A stretch of 64,000 nucleotides of DNA from Synchiropus splendidus (GCF_027744825.2 NC_071343.1:15424866-15488865), one strand, 5' to 3'; counted from the first letter of the stretch, positions 41,901 to 56,515 are shown. The notes: a model not told the origin generated them from the letters alone. Program-made: numbers and translations.

Positions 41901-44900
41901 GCCGTGGCTTAAATGAGAGCCACTACGCCATCAGAAAAAAAAGATCTTTTTCAAGATGAGCTCTCTCAGGATCAAATGTATTAAAACTAACACATCATGG
42001 AGGTGGTCTTTTTGAACATGATGGTTGTCGCCGTGTCATTTCCGGAACAATCTCGAAAGAAACATCATGGCTGATGTCCGCTGCTCGCGAAACTCAAGTC
42101 GCGCATTCCGTCCGGACATATGAAGACGGACTGCGTGAGGGATTGGAGACAGATTTACTTCTCATGGTTAAATATATTTCTCTTATCACTTCTTGACTGC
42201 ATTGCGTTCTGTTCGCTTTTGTTTAAACAGGGTTAGGAGGCTTCGCCACAGTTTTAAAAAATCCTGGATTGAAACCCTGCATGTATCGATACAAACAAGA
42301 GGGAACCCTCCCTACACTGGGGTCATCTCAGCGTAGGGGTAGTGAAATTGTACATAAAAATTGAGAAGTCTGGGGACAGAATTAGAGAGGCCAAATAGAT
42401 TGCACTCGTGGAGTGGAGAGACAGTGATGGACAAATGATGTTGAGGAAGTGATGGAGAGAGCATGACAACCATTAAGGACGTACTGCAGTAGAGGACAAG
42501 AGGAGGATAGGTGTGATCAGGGAGGACAATCGATGTCAAGGTTAAAGTGGAGGAGGCTATTCCCTGATGGACTGCCAAAAGAAGTTGAAGAAGTCAAAAG
42601 GATTACCAGGATCCCCTCTGAACTCTTGATAGCTATTAGCCAAAGGAAGCTATCAGTTGGAAGATCGGCATCTTCTGACAATCAGAAGGGGCCGTGAGGT
42701 TGATATCTCCAGGTGCCATCCATCCACTCAAGGCTTGTTTAGAATGCATAGAAAACAAGGTTCGGGAATCCCAGATGAAATATCTACCCAAACACATGTA
42801 AATGGAACCACTTACGAAGCAGTTACTTTCTATTTTAAAACAGTCCCCAGATCAAATGGATAAGAGCTCGGTGAAAATTTGAAAGCGACATGCTGTTCCA
42901 AACAGATCCAAAACAGATTGAAGGCGGTTTTTACCCAGGCGTGAAGTAGGTAAGTGGTCTTCAGGGCAGCGAAAGTTCAGCATGGCTGAAAGCAGCTGTC
43001 AGATAAATGTGGCTGGGAAGAGAGAGCGAGCTGTAATCTGATTGAAAGCCTCTTTGCTCCCGAGTCACCTCACCTCCCAAAGCTTACAGACGGATCAATG
43101 CTGAGACCACCAACCCACATCTACTCCCAGCTCCTCAGGGCTGACCACGGAGCAGTCGCCATCTGTGAATATAGACCCGAGCTTTTTCTATTCTGCTTCA
43201 GTGCATGTTGTTTTTTTGCTTTTTTTTTTGGGAGGGGTGGATGTGAGTGCCTCAGGGTGAGAGGGTCACTTGGCGTCACAGTGAATTGGTAACTTAAAAA
43301 GCGAGTGAGAGAACGTGGATGTGAGGAGAAAGCCGATGGTTTCTTAGCGCCCATTTAAATCACTCTGCTGCATTCAAATGTAATGACCTGAGCAAACACA
43401 CTGCCAGAGCCAAGGCCGCCTCGCTGTGAGTCCCCTCTGGTGTAAAGACTCGAACAGGGGCCTTTTGTCACGCCGGAGCTTCTACTTTTAGACTTGAGCT
43501 ATACATGCTAATCACAGTAATGCACTAATGGTGGGAATGTGGCTGGCGGGAAACAAATAAAATGCTTATCCTTGGCAGTGCTGGGTCAAAGGAGGTCAAT
43601 CCCACGTGACATTTGGTTGTAGCTCCAAGTGGACTTCTGACACAAGACGCTATGGCTCTACAACTCAGACCAACTGAGTCTCTTCTTTTTCCTTAACCGA
43701 GGATCACTGCGAGTGGATGAAGGGCAATGAGCTTCCCGCAGCCGTGAAATTTCCAATTTGTCTCTAAAAAGCGTTACTCTTCCTGAAATGGAGGTAAGTG
43801 CCCGTAGTGTGGTAAGCATATTTGTTCAAGTGAAAGTGTGGGAGATGGCTTCGTTGGAGTTGAAGCGCTTTCAAAGTACATTGAGAAAAATGCAAGAAGT
43901 ATCTGGATCCACGTCGTGAGTTTAATCTCACCGTGCTGCGGTGATACTACACTGACAGACATGGAGTCGTGGTGGATATACGTGAGTGAAAACAGATGCT
44001 AATAGCAGGTGGTAGTGAAACCCAAAGAGCTTAAGTGGATGCAGATAAAGACCTGAGGTACCTAAATCCATAAGCAGTGAAAGGCCTTTTAATCTGTTTA
44101 AAGTGGTCGAAGCATTATTTTTGTCGAATTAGTCGAACCATATTTCAGTCCAAGAAAGTTATTGAAATATGTGTTCATTTTCACGTTGGCCAAAGCTCTA
44201 ACTTTGATTGTGATGTATGGATCGTGAAAAAGAAAACAAGACAACCAAAGCATTTACATTCGATTAGATTACATCTATACGTTGACCATTAATGGCCACA
44301 TTATTTAATATTAATGGGTAAAAGTAGGTAGGATTTTCCGTCTCTATGCCTCGCCACACTGACACGTGAGATTCCTATTTTTAAAATCACCCAGTGAATC
44401 ATATCAAATCTGCTCAGTGTTTCAATTGAAATTGCCACGTGCAATGATGACAACAGAGATTATATCCATCCATCGAGCTATATGTTCTCCGTTGCAGATT
44501 TGTCTTAGCGACTAAGCCCGTCCGATCTCTGTAAGACACTTGTGCTTTCCGACAGCCGCTCGCACCACTCTCCGACGACAGATGGGCTACACGGAAACAG
44601 CCTTGCTGTTAGCAACCATGACATCAGCAGTACTCCTACACAGAGTGGAAACCCAATCTCACTTTTGTGATGGACGTCTTGGAAGAAAGAATCTATTAAG
44701 ATACTAATCGAAGAGCAACACAAATGTGATTTCACTTTCGTTGCTAAAAGAAATTACCACTCTCTTTGACTTTGATGAGTATTTTTTTTTACTTTTATCA
44801 TGCGACGGTTTCATGTCTTCATGCAGTTTTTAACTGTTAATGAATACTTCTCTTCAGAATCCTTCAGAATCCGTTTTCTCATCATCAAACAAGCCTTTAG

Positions 44901-45619
44901 CTGGAACAAAAAAGTCATTTCAACATCTAAAGATGTTTGACTGCATGAAGACCCTACTGGCATAACAGTTGTGGAATACTGCCAGTTGTAAAAAAAAACC
45001 CATGTTGGGCAGGAAGTGCTTAAATAATGGCACTGCTATCGGTAGATGAGAAGGCAGATTCCCACAGCCAGAAGGAGCTTTCCTACTCCAACCTAGGTTA
45101 GTCGGCTCCCGACATTTGGCCATAAAACTATCCAATCTAACTCAAGTAATCACATTCATTTTCTAAAACTGAGCTAGGAACATCGAGGAATGTTCCCTAA
45201 GTCCAATGGGAGAAAGTCAATGTTGCTCAGGATCAAGGCTGTAATTGTACCCGTTCGTTTCAAATAATGTTACCGTCTCTTAACACATGCGTTCATTGTG
45301 TTGGTATTGCTGTTCACCAAGTTTTCCACCAGGGGGAGCAGCCCAGACTGAAACGTTTATGACAATGACAAACTCCTAAACAAACATGGCGACTGTAGAC
45401 AAAGTATTGATGGTCTGCCTCTTGCACCAAAGCCGAATCGGAGGCAGCGTTGTAGGAGGCAGTGGTCGGTGAGGCCGTTAAATACATTGCGACTGGAGGA
45501 TGGAGAATTTCCAACATTGTTGTGTCTTCTTCATTTCTCATTAGAGCTATGTATTGGGTAGTAACAGTAAAACTGCCCCCACAATCTCTGGTGCTGTTGC
45601 TATGTTTGGCCCGTATCCA
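38934..45619 (+). other. Inferred tmem198 intron 1, proximal part
   Basis: No protein gene recognised. Contains a (TCTA)n run at 39174-39197, a possible alternative 5' exon at 43742-43793 (CCCGCAG acceptor, GGAG|GTAAGTG donor), and a conserved-looking stretch at about 43350-43620. Open frames of 60-107 codons here have no recognisable features. Confidence 0.45.
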
Positions 45620-45760
45620 TAAGCCGGGGGTGGCCAACCAGTCAGAGGTTAAAAGCCATTTTTTACCTTTGTTGCTGCAAAGAGCCACAAATATCCTACA
45701 AATATGTTGGTATGGCAAACAAGGCTGTAAAGCTCACCTGAACAGCTAGTCATGTGACTT
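45620..45760. mobile_element. hAT-like terminus fragment
   Basis: GGGGGTGGCCAACC followed by AAAGAGCCACAAATATCC resembles the ends of Charlie-type hAT elements. The opposite end was not identified; the element may extend through the hairpin at 45951-46014. Confidence 0.35.
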
Positions 45761-45950
45761 TGCGGCAGTATAGTGGTTAAAGCAAATCCCCGTCCGGCAT
45801 TTATAAAAAAAAAAAAAAATGCATTTTACTGTGATCCTGTTGGAAATATCAAGCGGCACAGATAGAAATGTGCACACCATGTATTTCATTTATCGATAGT
45901 TTTAGTTGACATCGCCCCAGTCTGCGTGTGTGAGCGACATGGCAGACTGG

Positions 45951-46014
45951 ACCGCACATGCACCAATGCCGATGTGAGGACCGCGACTCACATCGGCATT
46001 GGTGCATGTGCGGT
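45951..46014. repeat. Perfect 28-bp inverted repeat with 8-nt loop
   Basis: Arms 45951-45978 and 45987-46014 are exact reverse complements (starting ACCGCACATGCACCAATGCC), separated by GACCGCGA. The 64-nt unit would fold into an unbroken stem if transcribed. There is no further complementarity outside the arms. Confidence 0.95.
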
Positions 46015-49000
46015 GAGGCGTGTTGTTGAAATGTCAGCAGAAAAGCCTTTATTTTTTGACTTATTTTCTGTATAAACGAACATCTCAACTGCAACTTGAC
46101 CAAAACCGCAGCCGGTTTGGCGACTCCACGGCGCGGCTCATTTGGCGGGGGAGCTGCGGGTTGGCCAGGCCTGCCACAAGCTTTAAGGAAACATGCAGAA
46201 ATACGGAGGAAACAAACGCTGACCACGGACATTACCGCCTTAAACCAAAACACTTTCGTCGACATCAGGAAGTGACAAAGAATTAAAACAGCCGCACACA
46301 CTATTGCTCAAAGGGGTGACGAAAACTTCATTAAAAATGTAATTAATTTAGATTGTCTGGTGTACGATTGCTATTGTGATGCTTCAGAAATGTATGGAGA
46401 ACATCCCTGAGGAGTACAGTGAAACTTTCCAGGCCCACAATCTGCTTGAGCCTGTCATTTGTCAGGCTTAAGAGGATTAGAATCATTTCACCTTTGTTAA
46501 ACTCCCAGTAACCTCCCTGAGCTACGCACACGACTCTAAACCGTGTGTTTGATTACAGAGCCGTGCGGGTCAGATGATAGAAATTTATTATGACTCCAGT
46601 TGAAGCCACAATCTGACATTCAGTCTGGGGATAACAGAGGGAGTGAAACTGGATACATCTGGAAATCAATATCCACTTTCGTACCAGAGTTTGTGGCACA
46701 CAATGTTCCATTACAACCTTTTACAAGAAGTAAGCTTTGTCTGTCTCTTTGGCTTTGTACTTTGGGAGACGGTGGGAGCACTGTTTTCAATGGATATCTA
46801 GTTTTTAGTAATGAATATCACTTTAGTTGGGATCAGTAACACTTAAATGCTCCCCATCCTTGCACATCCTTCCATTTGTCCGATCTTCTTTCTTGGTCTC
46901 GTGCCTCGTTTTCCACCTCATCTGTTCTGCCGTCTCTAGCTGGAGGCCTGTTGACTTAAAACATCGAAGGCCGATCTGCTCAGCTCTGCCTGACCTCACC
47001 GTTGTTGCCGTCTGAAATGATTGTCAAGAGCCACCCACTATCTTTCTGCCAGCAAAACTACAACATATACCTCACAAACCATCTTGTACCTCATAATATG
47101 TATTAATAACATAAAAATAGCTCGATATTAAAGGGTTTCTGCCCGCACTTTAGGCGTATAGGTGCCCCCTGCCCTGAGTTATCCTCTGCTTAGGGGTAGT
47201 TTTCCGTTGTTCTTGATGTGTGTGACTAGAAATGACTGCCTTAAGGAAAATTTCTTAGAGGAACCCATCCTCGCTCTCATGCCATTATATATTGACGTTG
47301 GGAAAGTCGAGTTTTGCGTCCTATACTGACGAAAACGGCAGCTATCCGCTTTGCATGTTTACTCATAGGCGTTTCAAAGGAGTAAAAAAATGTTGGCAAT
47401 CGTATTGTATGTCAGTTGCTGTTTATAACCCCTTACACCAACACATGCCTTTCCTATCCCCAACCTACGTACATACACTGCCATGGATATGCTGCTGAAG
47501 GCGGAACGTGTGCTTCAATTGGAAGCCTAATACGTCTATGTGCAACGCTCATGCCAGACAGCCTTCGGCGTCAGCATCGGACACAGTCCAGTCAATATAT
47601 CCAATGTCAATATACTACGCCACGAGAGTGAGGATGTGTTGTTCTTGGAGGACCTACATCGCGCTCTTCCGTTCTCCTATACGGGGGAGTACCATGCTTT
47701 ATATACGTTAATTACCCCCATATATGAACTGGAAACCCGCAGAATAGGTTGGACTCCAACCCCCTGTGATCCAAGAATCTGCCCAGACTAATGCATCAAT
47801 AATTATTTTTCATTTTTTTAATTAGGACAAACATCCACCCACTACTCTGCTGTGACTTTGTCTATCTCTTGACTCTAAGACGCTTGTGAAGCAGTATATA
47901 ATTCAGCCATTTAAATGGAAGCACACATTTGGTTCTTCACTGAGCATGACATACTGTTAGCTGCTTATTAATAATTCACCTGCTTAACCCATCACTGAGC
48001 ATCTCCACCACCCATGACACCGCCTGCCTCTCAGCAGCACCAAATCCATCCTTATCAAGTATCATATTCAATGTAGTGCTCTCTGGAATAAGACACTCAG
48101 CTGGGCAGCAGTGTATGAGCCGTGTTGAGGAAATCAAAGATACTAGAGGGTCACCAACCGGCAAGCACAGCCGTTCTGGAAGTTACTTCCTGATGCCGGG
48201 GGGAAACTCTCTGCTGTCCTCCCTGCTATGGTGTGTCAGACATCCTCACATAAGTTTGCTTCCTCCTCCACGACTCGCTCTTCTGAAGCCTTCTCTAATT
48301 ATTGAAGTTTTTCCTACTTCACATCAGTGCTGACACGCTCACACGTCCCTAATCTAGTGTTGCACAACGCGGTGTGCCGCCGCTGAAATATTCATGCCGA
48401 CACACATACACACACCATGCCGAGACACTCCCGGGTATAAATATTTATTTAACATCACTTGTCCCTGTCAGTTTGCACACGTCAGTTAAAGATTAAAACC
48501 CATAATTTATTGCACAGCAGGTTTTGTTGAGAAGCCTTCGGGCTTTTTTGCTTTTTGCATAACAAAGGTGGAGTCGACGGCGCTGTTCCCTGTAAATTCG
48601 ATTTCCACCTCTTATTATTTCCCTATTTGCATTGTAAGTGAGGATGTTGAACCAGCGAGAGGTTTCCCAGTCAGCTGTCTGTAGAGAGATCGACTTTGAG
48701 TTTGTGCGAAATGAGGGTTGTTAATTAAGTTTTGAGGCTCTTCAGTCTGTTTGTCGTCGCAGTCACAGTTGAAACATTTTCATCACGGTGCGCCACACTC
48801 GCCTAACAGAGCTCATTCTGTAGAGTAGGGATCGGTGATAACTTATGGTACACGATGTACCGCCAAACACAATCTGCACGATGACAATTCTTCATCTCAC
48901 ATTAAATGCGATAGACACACGACTCTCTCGCTGCATTGGACTTGCATACATGAACATGACAAAGGCCGTGACGGTGCGCGGAGCTCTCCAGCACCGCTGT

Positions 49001-51854
49001 GTTTGACCGCCAACTCCGGCGTGTGACAGTTGTGGAGAGTGTGGAGGACTTTGGTTCACGATCGGAGTTTGGTCGACTCTGAGTCTTTGGATCTGTGTTT
49101 ATTTTATTAGATGGAGTGGTCCTCATAGGTTCGCTGACGTGGTCGTCTGCCTTGGTTCACATCAACACATGCAGGTCTCCCACTGCGCTGGCGCCTCGGC
49201 CAAACACCGTGGTGAAAGTAGTTGGATATTGGACGGACCTACGCTCCGGTATTGGCGGCAGTGTCCTCTTGTGCATCCCCATTAGGGTTCACTGATCGCT
49301 GACACACTCTCACAGGCAGCTCTAATGCTACGACCCGGCATCAGTTAGAGACCATCAACAAATTCTAAAGCGGTCAAAGTATTAGTGAAATCGTCAATAA
49401 GGAAATGGAAAACAACCGTTCCTTGGAGAGAGAATTGTGAAAAGGTTTCATCACACAAGACAAAGGACTGACAGTTTGTATCATGATTTCGGGAATAACA
49501 TATGACAAAATGATCATTTATTCACATTATTTCTAATATTTCTTCAATAGCATCTAGGAAATGTGTCCCCACTGGTCCATAGTCAAAGTCAACTAACTGT
49601 TAAGAGACATGGGATACAGCAGACAGACGGCTCAATTTAACCCCTAAATAAAGCTGGCAGAGCAGTCCTTCAGACAGGACCAGGTTCTACCAGAGACGTG
49701 AACCATTAAATTTCGCATCTCTGCACTTAGTTAGCTATAATATTTAAACATAAACAAATAATGATGTTGGAGACAAACTCCACTAACAAGTTTCAACATA
49801 AAACAGTTTCAAGAGAAACTGTAGCGTGTCCAACACATGGAATAGAATGAAAATGTATTGTAATTATTATCGCCGAAATTACAACATTTATCGCGATAAC
49901 TTTTTTTGTCCATATTGTCCTACTGGAGAGATGCTTGGAAAACCTCCAAATCAAGGTTATTCTTTAGTTTCATCCTTCTATGCAATGAAGCAGCGGCTCT
50001 ACTCCGAGTCACTTTGGAATGACTGAGCTCCTGCCCTTTTCTCACACTAGATTGTCTCCTGGTTCTGTTTTGTCTTCACAATTTTCTGTATCTGGTTGAT
50101 GGCGGCATCATCTGTGTTTCAGTCAAAATGTCGCGGGTTCATCATGTTAATGAGGAATGCTGAGGTTATGATCCCCGACTGATCTGATATCATCAGTCAG
50201 GTGGGCCGGCAAAGATAATGTCCTGATCCGTAATTCGTGTCAGACATGCTGCGGCATGATTCACTGCTCACAGTTGGCAGTAAAACCTCGACTGCATAAC
50301 AGAAATTGGACAACTCATTCACTGCAGAGAGCTAAGGCTGGAGAACAAGTGGCTTCGAGGAGGAACATACACTGCCGCAGTGCTAAATTGCTTTCTGCTC
50401 ACGTGTCTGTCAGGTTTTAGAAGAATAACTTTTGAGGGGTAATTCTGAAAGTCTGAGATGTTGTATTTCATAGCTGTGAGTTTTGCAAGCGGCCAGCAGT
50501 TTGAGCTTGTTAGCTAGAGGTCACTGTTCTTGGCATAAAGGGGGAAAAAAATCGGACATTCAAGTTGATCTACGTACATCTTGGACTCAAACTAGTGTGT
50601 ATTCTGTGAGGCAGGCATGTGTGAACATTCTGCAACCACGAGATGTCGCACAGAAAACTATTCTGGAACACAAAAGAATAGTAATATAATGTTTGATATA
50701 TAGACATTTCTGACGTTAAACACGCCATTATATCAAATATTTTCATATTATGTCTTTAGACACTGTGAACCAGGGGCCAGAAAAAATGGGGGCATGTGTG
50801 GCCCCATCTGACACCAACAGCTTCTACCAGAGACGTGAAACACAGACAAACTCCACTAAGAAGTTCCATCATAAAACAGTGTGTGTAAACCAGTCCTTAC
50901 TTGCAGCAAAGACTGCACAACCAACAGGGATGGTGTGAGGTGTAGTTATGTTTTCTGGTCGCTGGAGTCTGAGTAGCTTTGCCCTGTGTCACTCATTCAT
51001 GGCTGAGATTAGAGAGATCCAGGACAAGGAAAACTTTTTTGAAATAGAAAGTAGAATGCTGAACAAATCCCCACATGCAAATACACCACCCCTGCTATTC
51101 ACGTTGTCCCATTCATGTGTATTTCCGACCTATTGGTTCGAGACACGGGCGCTTGTATTAGAGCATAATTGTATCCCAAAATGACTTCGCTGCTTTCATG
51201 TAAGTGTTAGCTGGATGTCTACCCCCACTTTTCCAGGCTGAGCCGAATTACATAATGTCAAGCTAATGAATGCAAACAGTGCTTCCAGCAGTCTCACACT
51301 TCGGCGCTAACTTTCACAAGCCGAAGAAAGGGAAATGATGACCGGAAAGTTTCACGTGTGCTGGTTCGAGAAAATGCAATTTTGCACTCCAGCATTTTTT
51401 TTTTTACCCTGTGAAAACAAGGTGATGACGCTATGGTCTGGAAGCAAAGTCGGTGATGTGTTTCCATGGCTACATGCTTATGGGGTCTTTTCAAGGAAAC
51501 CTCAACCTTTAACCTTCACATTCCTGGTGAGATGAGAGGCTTTTTTTGTATCCCTATTTCCATCCTAGTGGTTGCCATAGCAACAGGCGGCATGCAACAT
51601 TGTTGCATAACATGTTTGTTATCCTTCCTTTCGGCCACTTCTAGACACGTGGTGGCTTTGCCTCTCGTCTCTCATCCTGCTGGAGTGGAAACATTTTGGA
51701 TGTGATGGACAATGACTTGAGCTAATTGTTTTTTAGGCAACAGCTGGGTGACAAATTGAGCCGCAGATTATCGATCAATGCTTCCTCAAGGCCACCTCTT
51801 CTCACACCTGTCTGCTTGGAGAAAAACACTCTTGCTCTGTGTTGATCTTATAAT

Positions 51855-51925
51855 GCTCTGGTGTCCAAAGTGTGACCTGGGGGCCAAATCTGGCCCGCCG
51901 CAATTATATGTGACCTGAAAGACAG
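51855..51925. mobile_element. hAT-like terminus fragment
   Basis: GGTGTCCAAAGTGTGACCTG followed by GGGGGCCAAATCTGGCCCGC resembles a common hAT (Charlie-type) end. Only one end seen. Confidence 0.4.
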
Positions 51926-54900
51926 TGAATTGTTTGTGGTTAAACAAAGAGTAGCCAAAAATAATTGAAGTATAATGGGTCTTATCCACTCATGATCATT
52001 ATCCGTGAATCGGAAAATAGTAGTAGTAGTAGAAGTAATTTGTTTCATTCCCACATGAAACATACAAGTATTTCATATAGGCCTGCACGATAAATTGTCT
52101 ATTTTTCTATTCATTTTTTTATTGTTATTTCAAGTTTTGGTTGGCAAATGATTTAAAAGATTAAAAAAAGAAAGATTTTTAAAACTGCGCTCACTTATGG
52201 TGTACCAGTTGCCCTCTGGAGCATCCACAGATATCCCTGCAGCTCCCCCTGTTCCTTCATAGAGTGACAGTCACAACATGGCAAGTGCTAACAACAAGAC
52301 CCAGACTGAGTTCCTCCATGTGGTTAAATGGCAGCAAATAACTCTGCTTCTGTCCACGAGTCACAGCTTGATTTTGATACAAGCCTATGTGTCAGGTGAA
52401 CTGTGGAATTTTAAGGAGTTTTATCATTATTGATATTGATAACTAAATAGTCAGCTATTTAGTCATATACTGCTTATATATTTTAAAGTTACTTTTAAAG
52501 GAGTTTAAAATGTTTGGCTGTTGTTAATGTATTGTATGATTCAGTATGTTTATAATCCTGCCTAAATTCAAGTTTGTTTCTGTTTAGTCAGTATTTAATT
52601 GATTTTTTTTATTATTATTATAAAAAGACTGTCCTGTAACAAGTGATAAGTAAATAAACAATCATCATATCATCAAAAAAGTCATATAAAATCATTAAAA
52701 AAAAAAGATTTTTTTTAATCCAGGCCTTCTTTCTTCTCAACGCAATTTGACAGATCAAAAAGGAGCAGAGAGAAGAACAATATTGGTCCTTTTTTTTCTT
52801 TGTTTCCTTTTCCGGGTTTTTCCATTGACCTCTAAGAAAACCTAAGTGAAGATAGTTAGCTGCAGCAATAGCACAATTGGTTATCATTTTAAGAATACAG
52901 GGTTTCCACCAGGATTTTTTGAAAGTGTGATGGAGAACTTCGCCCCCTCCAAAATCCATAAATTACCAGCTGATACAACCCTCAGATCACATGTACGGTA
53001 TGTAGGGAACTGTGTGTGTTCATGGTCATGGAAACAGCCATGATGGGATATGACATCCTCTCAGTGTTGATCCCCAAGATGCTAGTCAAATGCCTCCGGA
53101 CACTGGTCCGGATATAGGATGCATCTCTGCACCTGGGGGCACTGACATACTCCAAACACTTGCCGTAATGAAACCTGAGCCTGACTGTATAGCACAGAAG
53201 GTGCAAACATACGGGAGGCAATTTAAAAATGCTGCAAAATAAATTAAAAACAAACGTCAGAGCAGCAGTAATAAGGCTGTTGCGCCCGCAGCAGGCAAAC
53301 TGACTGTCCAAAAACTGCGGAAGCTATTTATTCATTTATTTTCTTTGCTAAATATACTTCATGTCATTATCTATGAAGGAGCACATTGTTCCCAAACACT
53401 GTTTGGCGATGAGCGACTCGGACGTGTCCATGCTGAGTCATCAAGTTCCCCCTGGAACGTTCGACTGGTCTTCTCATTAATGCCAAGGAAAATAACCTTT
53501 TTTTTTTTTTTTTCTGCCGCCTGATGAGGCTTTAATTAAGAGGGCGCCTGAGTGGGTCATGTGACAGGTCTTATGATTTGTCCATTAGACTGACATTAAT
53601 GTTGCACAAGCTCATTTGTTTTACGATAATTAGTCTTGTACATTGACTTAATGAATCCCGAGACGACGGAACGATAGGCGTATTCTCAGGAACGATCCTG
53701 CGCGGCTGGTGGGAAACCTCCTTCAGTTAAACTCACCTTCTGTTTAACTCATAAAGGGCCAAAAACAGAGCCTCATGAGGCCTATGAGAACCCAATGTCT
53801 GGGAAGGTGGGGCGCCAACATGCCTGGTCTGGCAATCTTATTCACTCTATTGGTTTGAGCATGAGAATTTCGGCACTCTACTGCCACCTGCTGTTGCATT
53901 GTGACATGTATTTAGCATTGGATATTACGGTCTTATAAATGGTGCGCTGAGTATCAAATGTTGCTGTGTGCACTCTCCTCCACCGCAGCCTTTTAGAGTG
54001 TAGGTAAGTCAGTAATATACTCAGGAGAGTTCACGTCAGCACTGGTCTGACACGACAAGTGCAGTAGCCTGTAAAAAGAGCGCCGGAGGACAGTAATGGA
54101 TCCAGAGAAGCACATCAAAATTTAATTTATTATCTGTAATAGACGGGGCGACAGAGTGAAGTAGTGGCGTCTGTGAAACGTTAGTTTCCGCCGTCGGTAA
54201 AACTTCCATGTTTCCGGTATAAGCTGAATCTTACTGGATGTAAATGTAATATAGCCGACTGGAACTGACTCATGTTTTGAGCCCATATGTGGGTGTTCAG
54301 CGAGGAGCAGAGTGGTCAAACTAAATCATAAAAATACAGTGTAAGCCGGCAAACACGATCAGTCAGGAGATCAGATTTGTTTCAGTCTCTGGCTCTTGAA
54401 AGACGTGACTACTCTTTAAAGTTCCAAGTGACTCATTTGAGTACATTTAGAAAGTACTTTGAAAAATAGTGGAGTCCACGCAGTAACGGAGGCAGAGGCC
54501 GACGCTGGCTCGGCACCAGCCATTGAAAAGACAACAAAAGGTTCCAGACAAGGAGGGAAAAGCAGGAAACACAAAAGAAGAGAGAGAGAGCTAGAAACAA
54601 CAACAACAAAAAAACTAGACCCAAAAGAAATTTCCAATGTCGTGGAGAGAAAGCTCTCATGGACAGAAACAAGCTGATCAGTAATTGGAGTCAGGTGTGT
54701 TTGAACGTGGGATCAGAAACAAAATCAAACAAAGAGTGCTGAAAAACAGTGCATTTTGAGGCTCCTAGCAAGAGAGCTGGGAGGGCTTTATGACTGCAGG
54801 CTATCAATAATAGACAAGTCCTGTCACAACCATTTAGCATTACATCTCAAGGCCTTCAGTTTCTTGCTCAGCGAGTTTGTTGCAAGCTTAATGCCACTTG

Positions 54901-56484
54901 CTATCAAACAGCGGCTCCTTTCAGAATTCATTCAATTTCTTCCATTTATTCTCAGTGCAACCACTTCACTTATTTAGTGTTTTTTTTTAAATTACCGGTA
55001 GACATTTTTGCTGGTATTTGTCCCAGATATTTTCACATGCATCATCGTGTTTTTTAAAAAAACATTGAGGGGTTCATCCGTTTTCCATCGCCTATCCCAT
55101 GTTAGGCCACACAGTACTCGCAAAAAGATGCCTAGCCGTAGCCAACTTTTCTTGACGTGTAGGAGCAGCAGTTCTAGTTAGAGTCCCGTCTGGGTGACTG
55201 AGCTCCTCTGAGAGAGACGCGATGTGAAGAAAACTTTCTTTGAATTTGACTCCTTGTATTCACCATCTGCCTGCTGTTTGTTTCTATAGGTGAGAGTGTT
55301 TACCAAGTGCCTTCTGGCTTAGCTATTTCATCCCCGATACAGCAGCCTCACCATTCCATCTGGCAATCCCGAACCTATATTTATTATAACTGATGAGTAT
55401 TGTTGTTCTGCTCCTTATTCTGCTGCATCTCTGTGTCGTAACAAACATCAATAAATATCAGTTTATGGTCTGCCTGCGTCACGGCGGATCATAGAAACAA
55501 CTACTCTCAACAACATCAAATGAATAAATGAAGGAAAACATAACCTCGGTGGAGGCAAATATGCCCAAACATCATGTTTGGACATAAACCGTGTGCCTCA
55601 GCAACTGTGGTAAAACAGCGTCTGCGCATTATGTAACCTGTTTTCTTAGCTCCGTGTCATTAGCACAAGAAGTGTTGCTCAGTTTGACTGACAGCGTTTG
55701 CCCTCAGGGCAGCTTCATCAATAAGTGAATGAACACAATGGAACGTGACCACCAACTGATGGCGGAGGCGGAAAAACGCCTCTGGCGCTGAAGCCTGTCG
55801 AGGTCCTACAAACACTGAGAATGAAAGTCAAAAGAGTGTCTCAGAGTCTGCGGCTGAAAACAGACTAATTGAACAGTTTAAGGAGAAAAAAACAGACTGA
55901 TCCCGACACTCCTCATTCGGCTGGCGCTGGCTTTCAACATGGTGGAGAAGATGCCTTTGAACTTCTCAGCAAGAACCTTTGACTGAAGCATTTCTCACTC
56001 TCGGCATCTTTAGCGCACAAGTTCTTCAAATGACTGTTATTCTGCAGCATTGATGGTTGTTTTTATAATTTTATTCACTGATTTATTTCACCTCTTGTTT
56101 TTTTACATTTTAAACCTGGTTGGTAAATACTGAATTTTCTTGAGTATTGCCCGACCAAACAGGTGTTAAAACAGAAAAAATGGCTGAACCATGTGGTGGT
56201 TCCTTCTGTGATCATATAAACTATATATTTCCTTTAACTGAACTTCGTTTGACATTTGGGAGCTCACCGAGTCGCAACCATGAAGCAGAGTCACTGGCTC
56301 AAATCCCAGTGAGGTAACTGGTGCGGCCAAAGTTCTTGGCACTGCATGCTGATCTATTGGGTAAAAGTGAGGTAATGTTAAATAAGGTGTAGAAAAAGTG
56401 CCCATATTTATTGCTGCTGGCTGACTCTGAAATTGTAGCGATATATTCTTCATATTAAAAATCTGTTTCAATTGACTATTACCC

Positions 56485-56515
56485 TCACCAAGGAATTGCC
56501 TAAATTCCTTGGTGA
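56485..56515. repeat. Perfect 13-bp inverted repeat, 5-nt loop
   Basis: Arms TCACCAAGGAATT and its exact complement around GCCTA. Short; possibly a transposon scar. Confidence 0.9.

Noticed and set aside
45849..46301. 150-codon minus-strand ORF
   Set aside because: It runs through the perfect hairpin and repeat-like DNA, and its Cys/His-rich middle is just the palindrome being translated.
48532..48547. AAGCCTTCGGGCTTTTTT, looks like a bacterial intrinsic terminator
   Set aside because: The context is a vertebrate intron; a 4-5 bp stem and T-run occur by chance, and no Pol III gene is seen before it.
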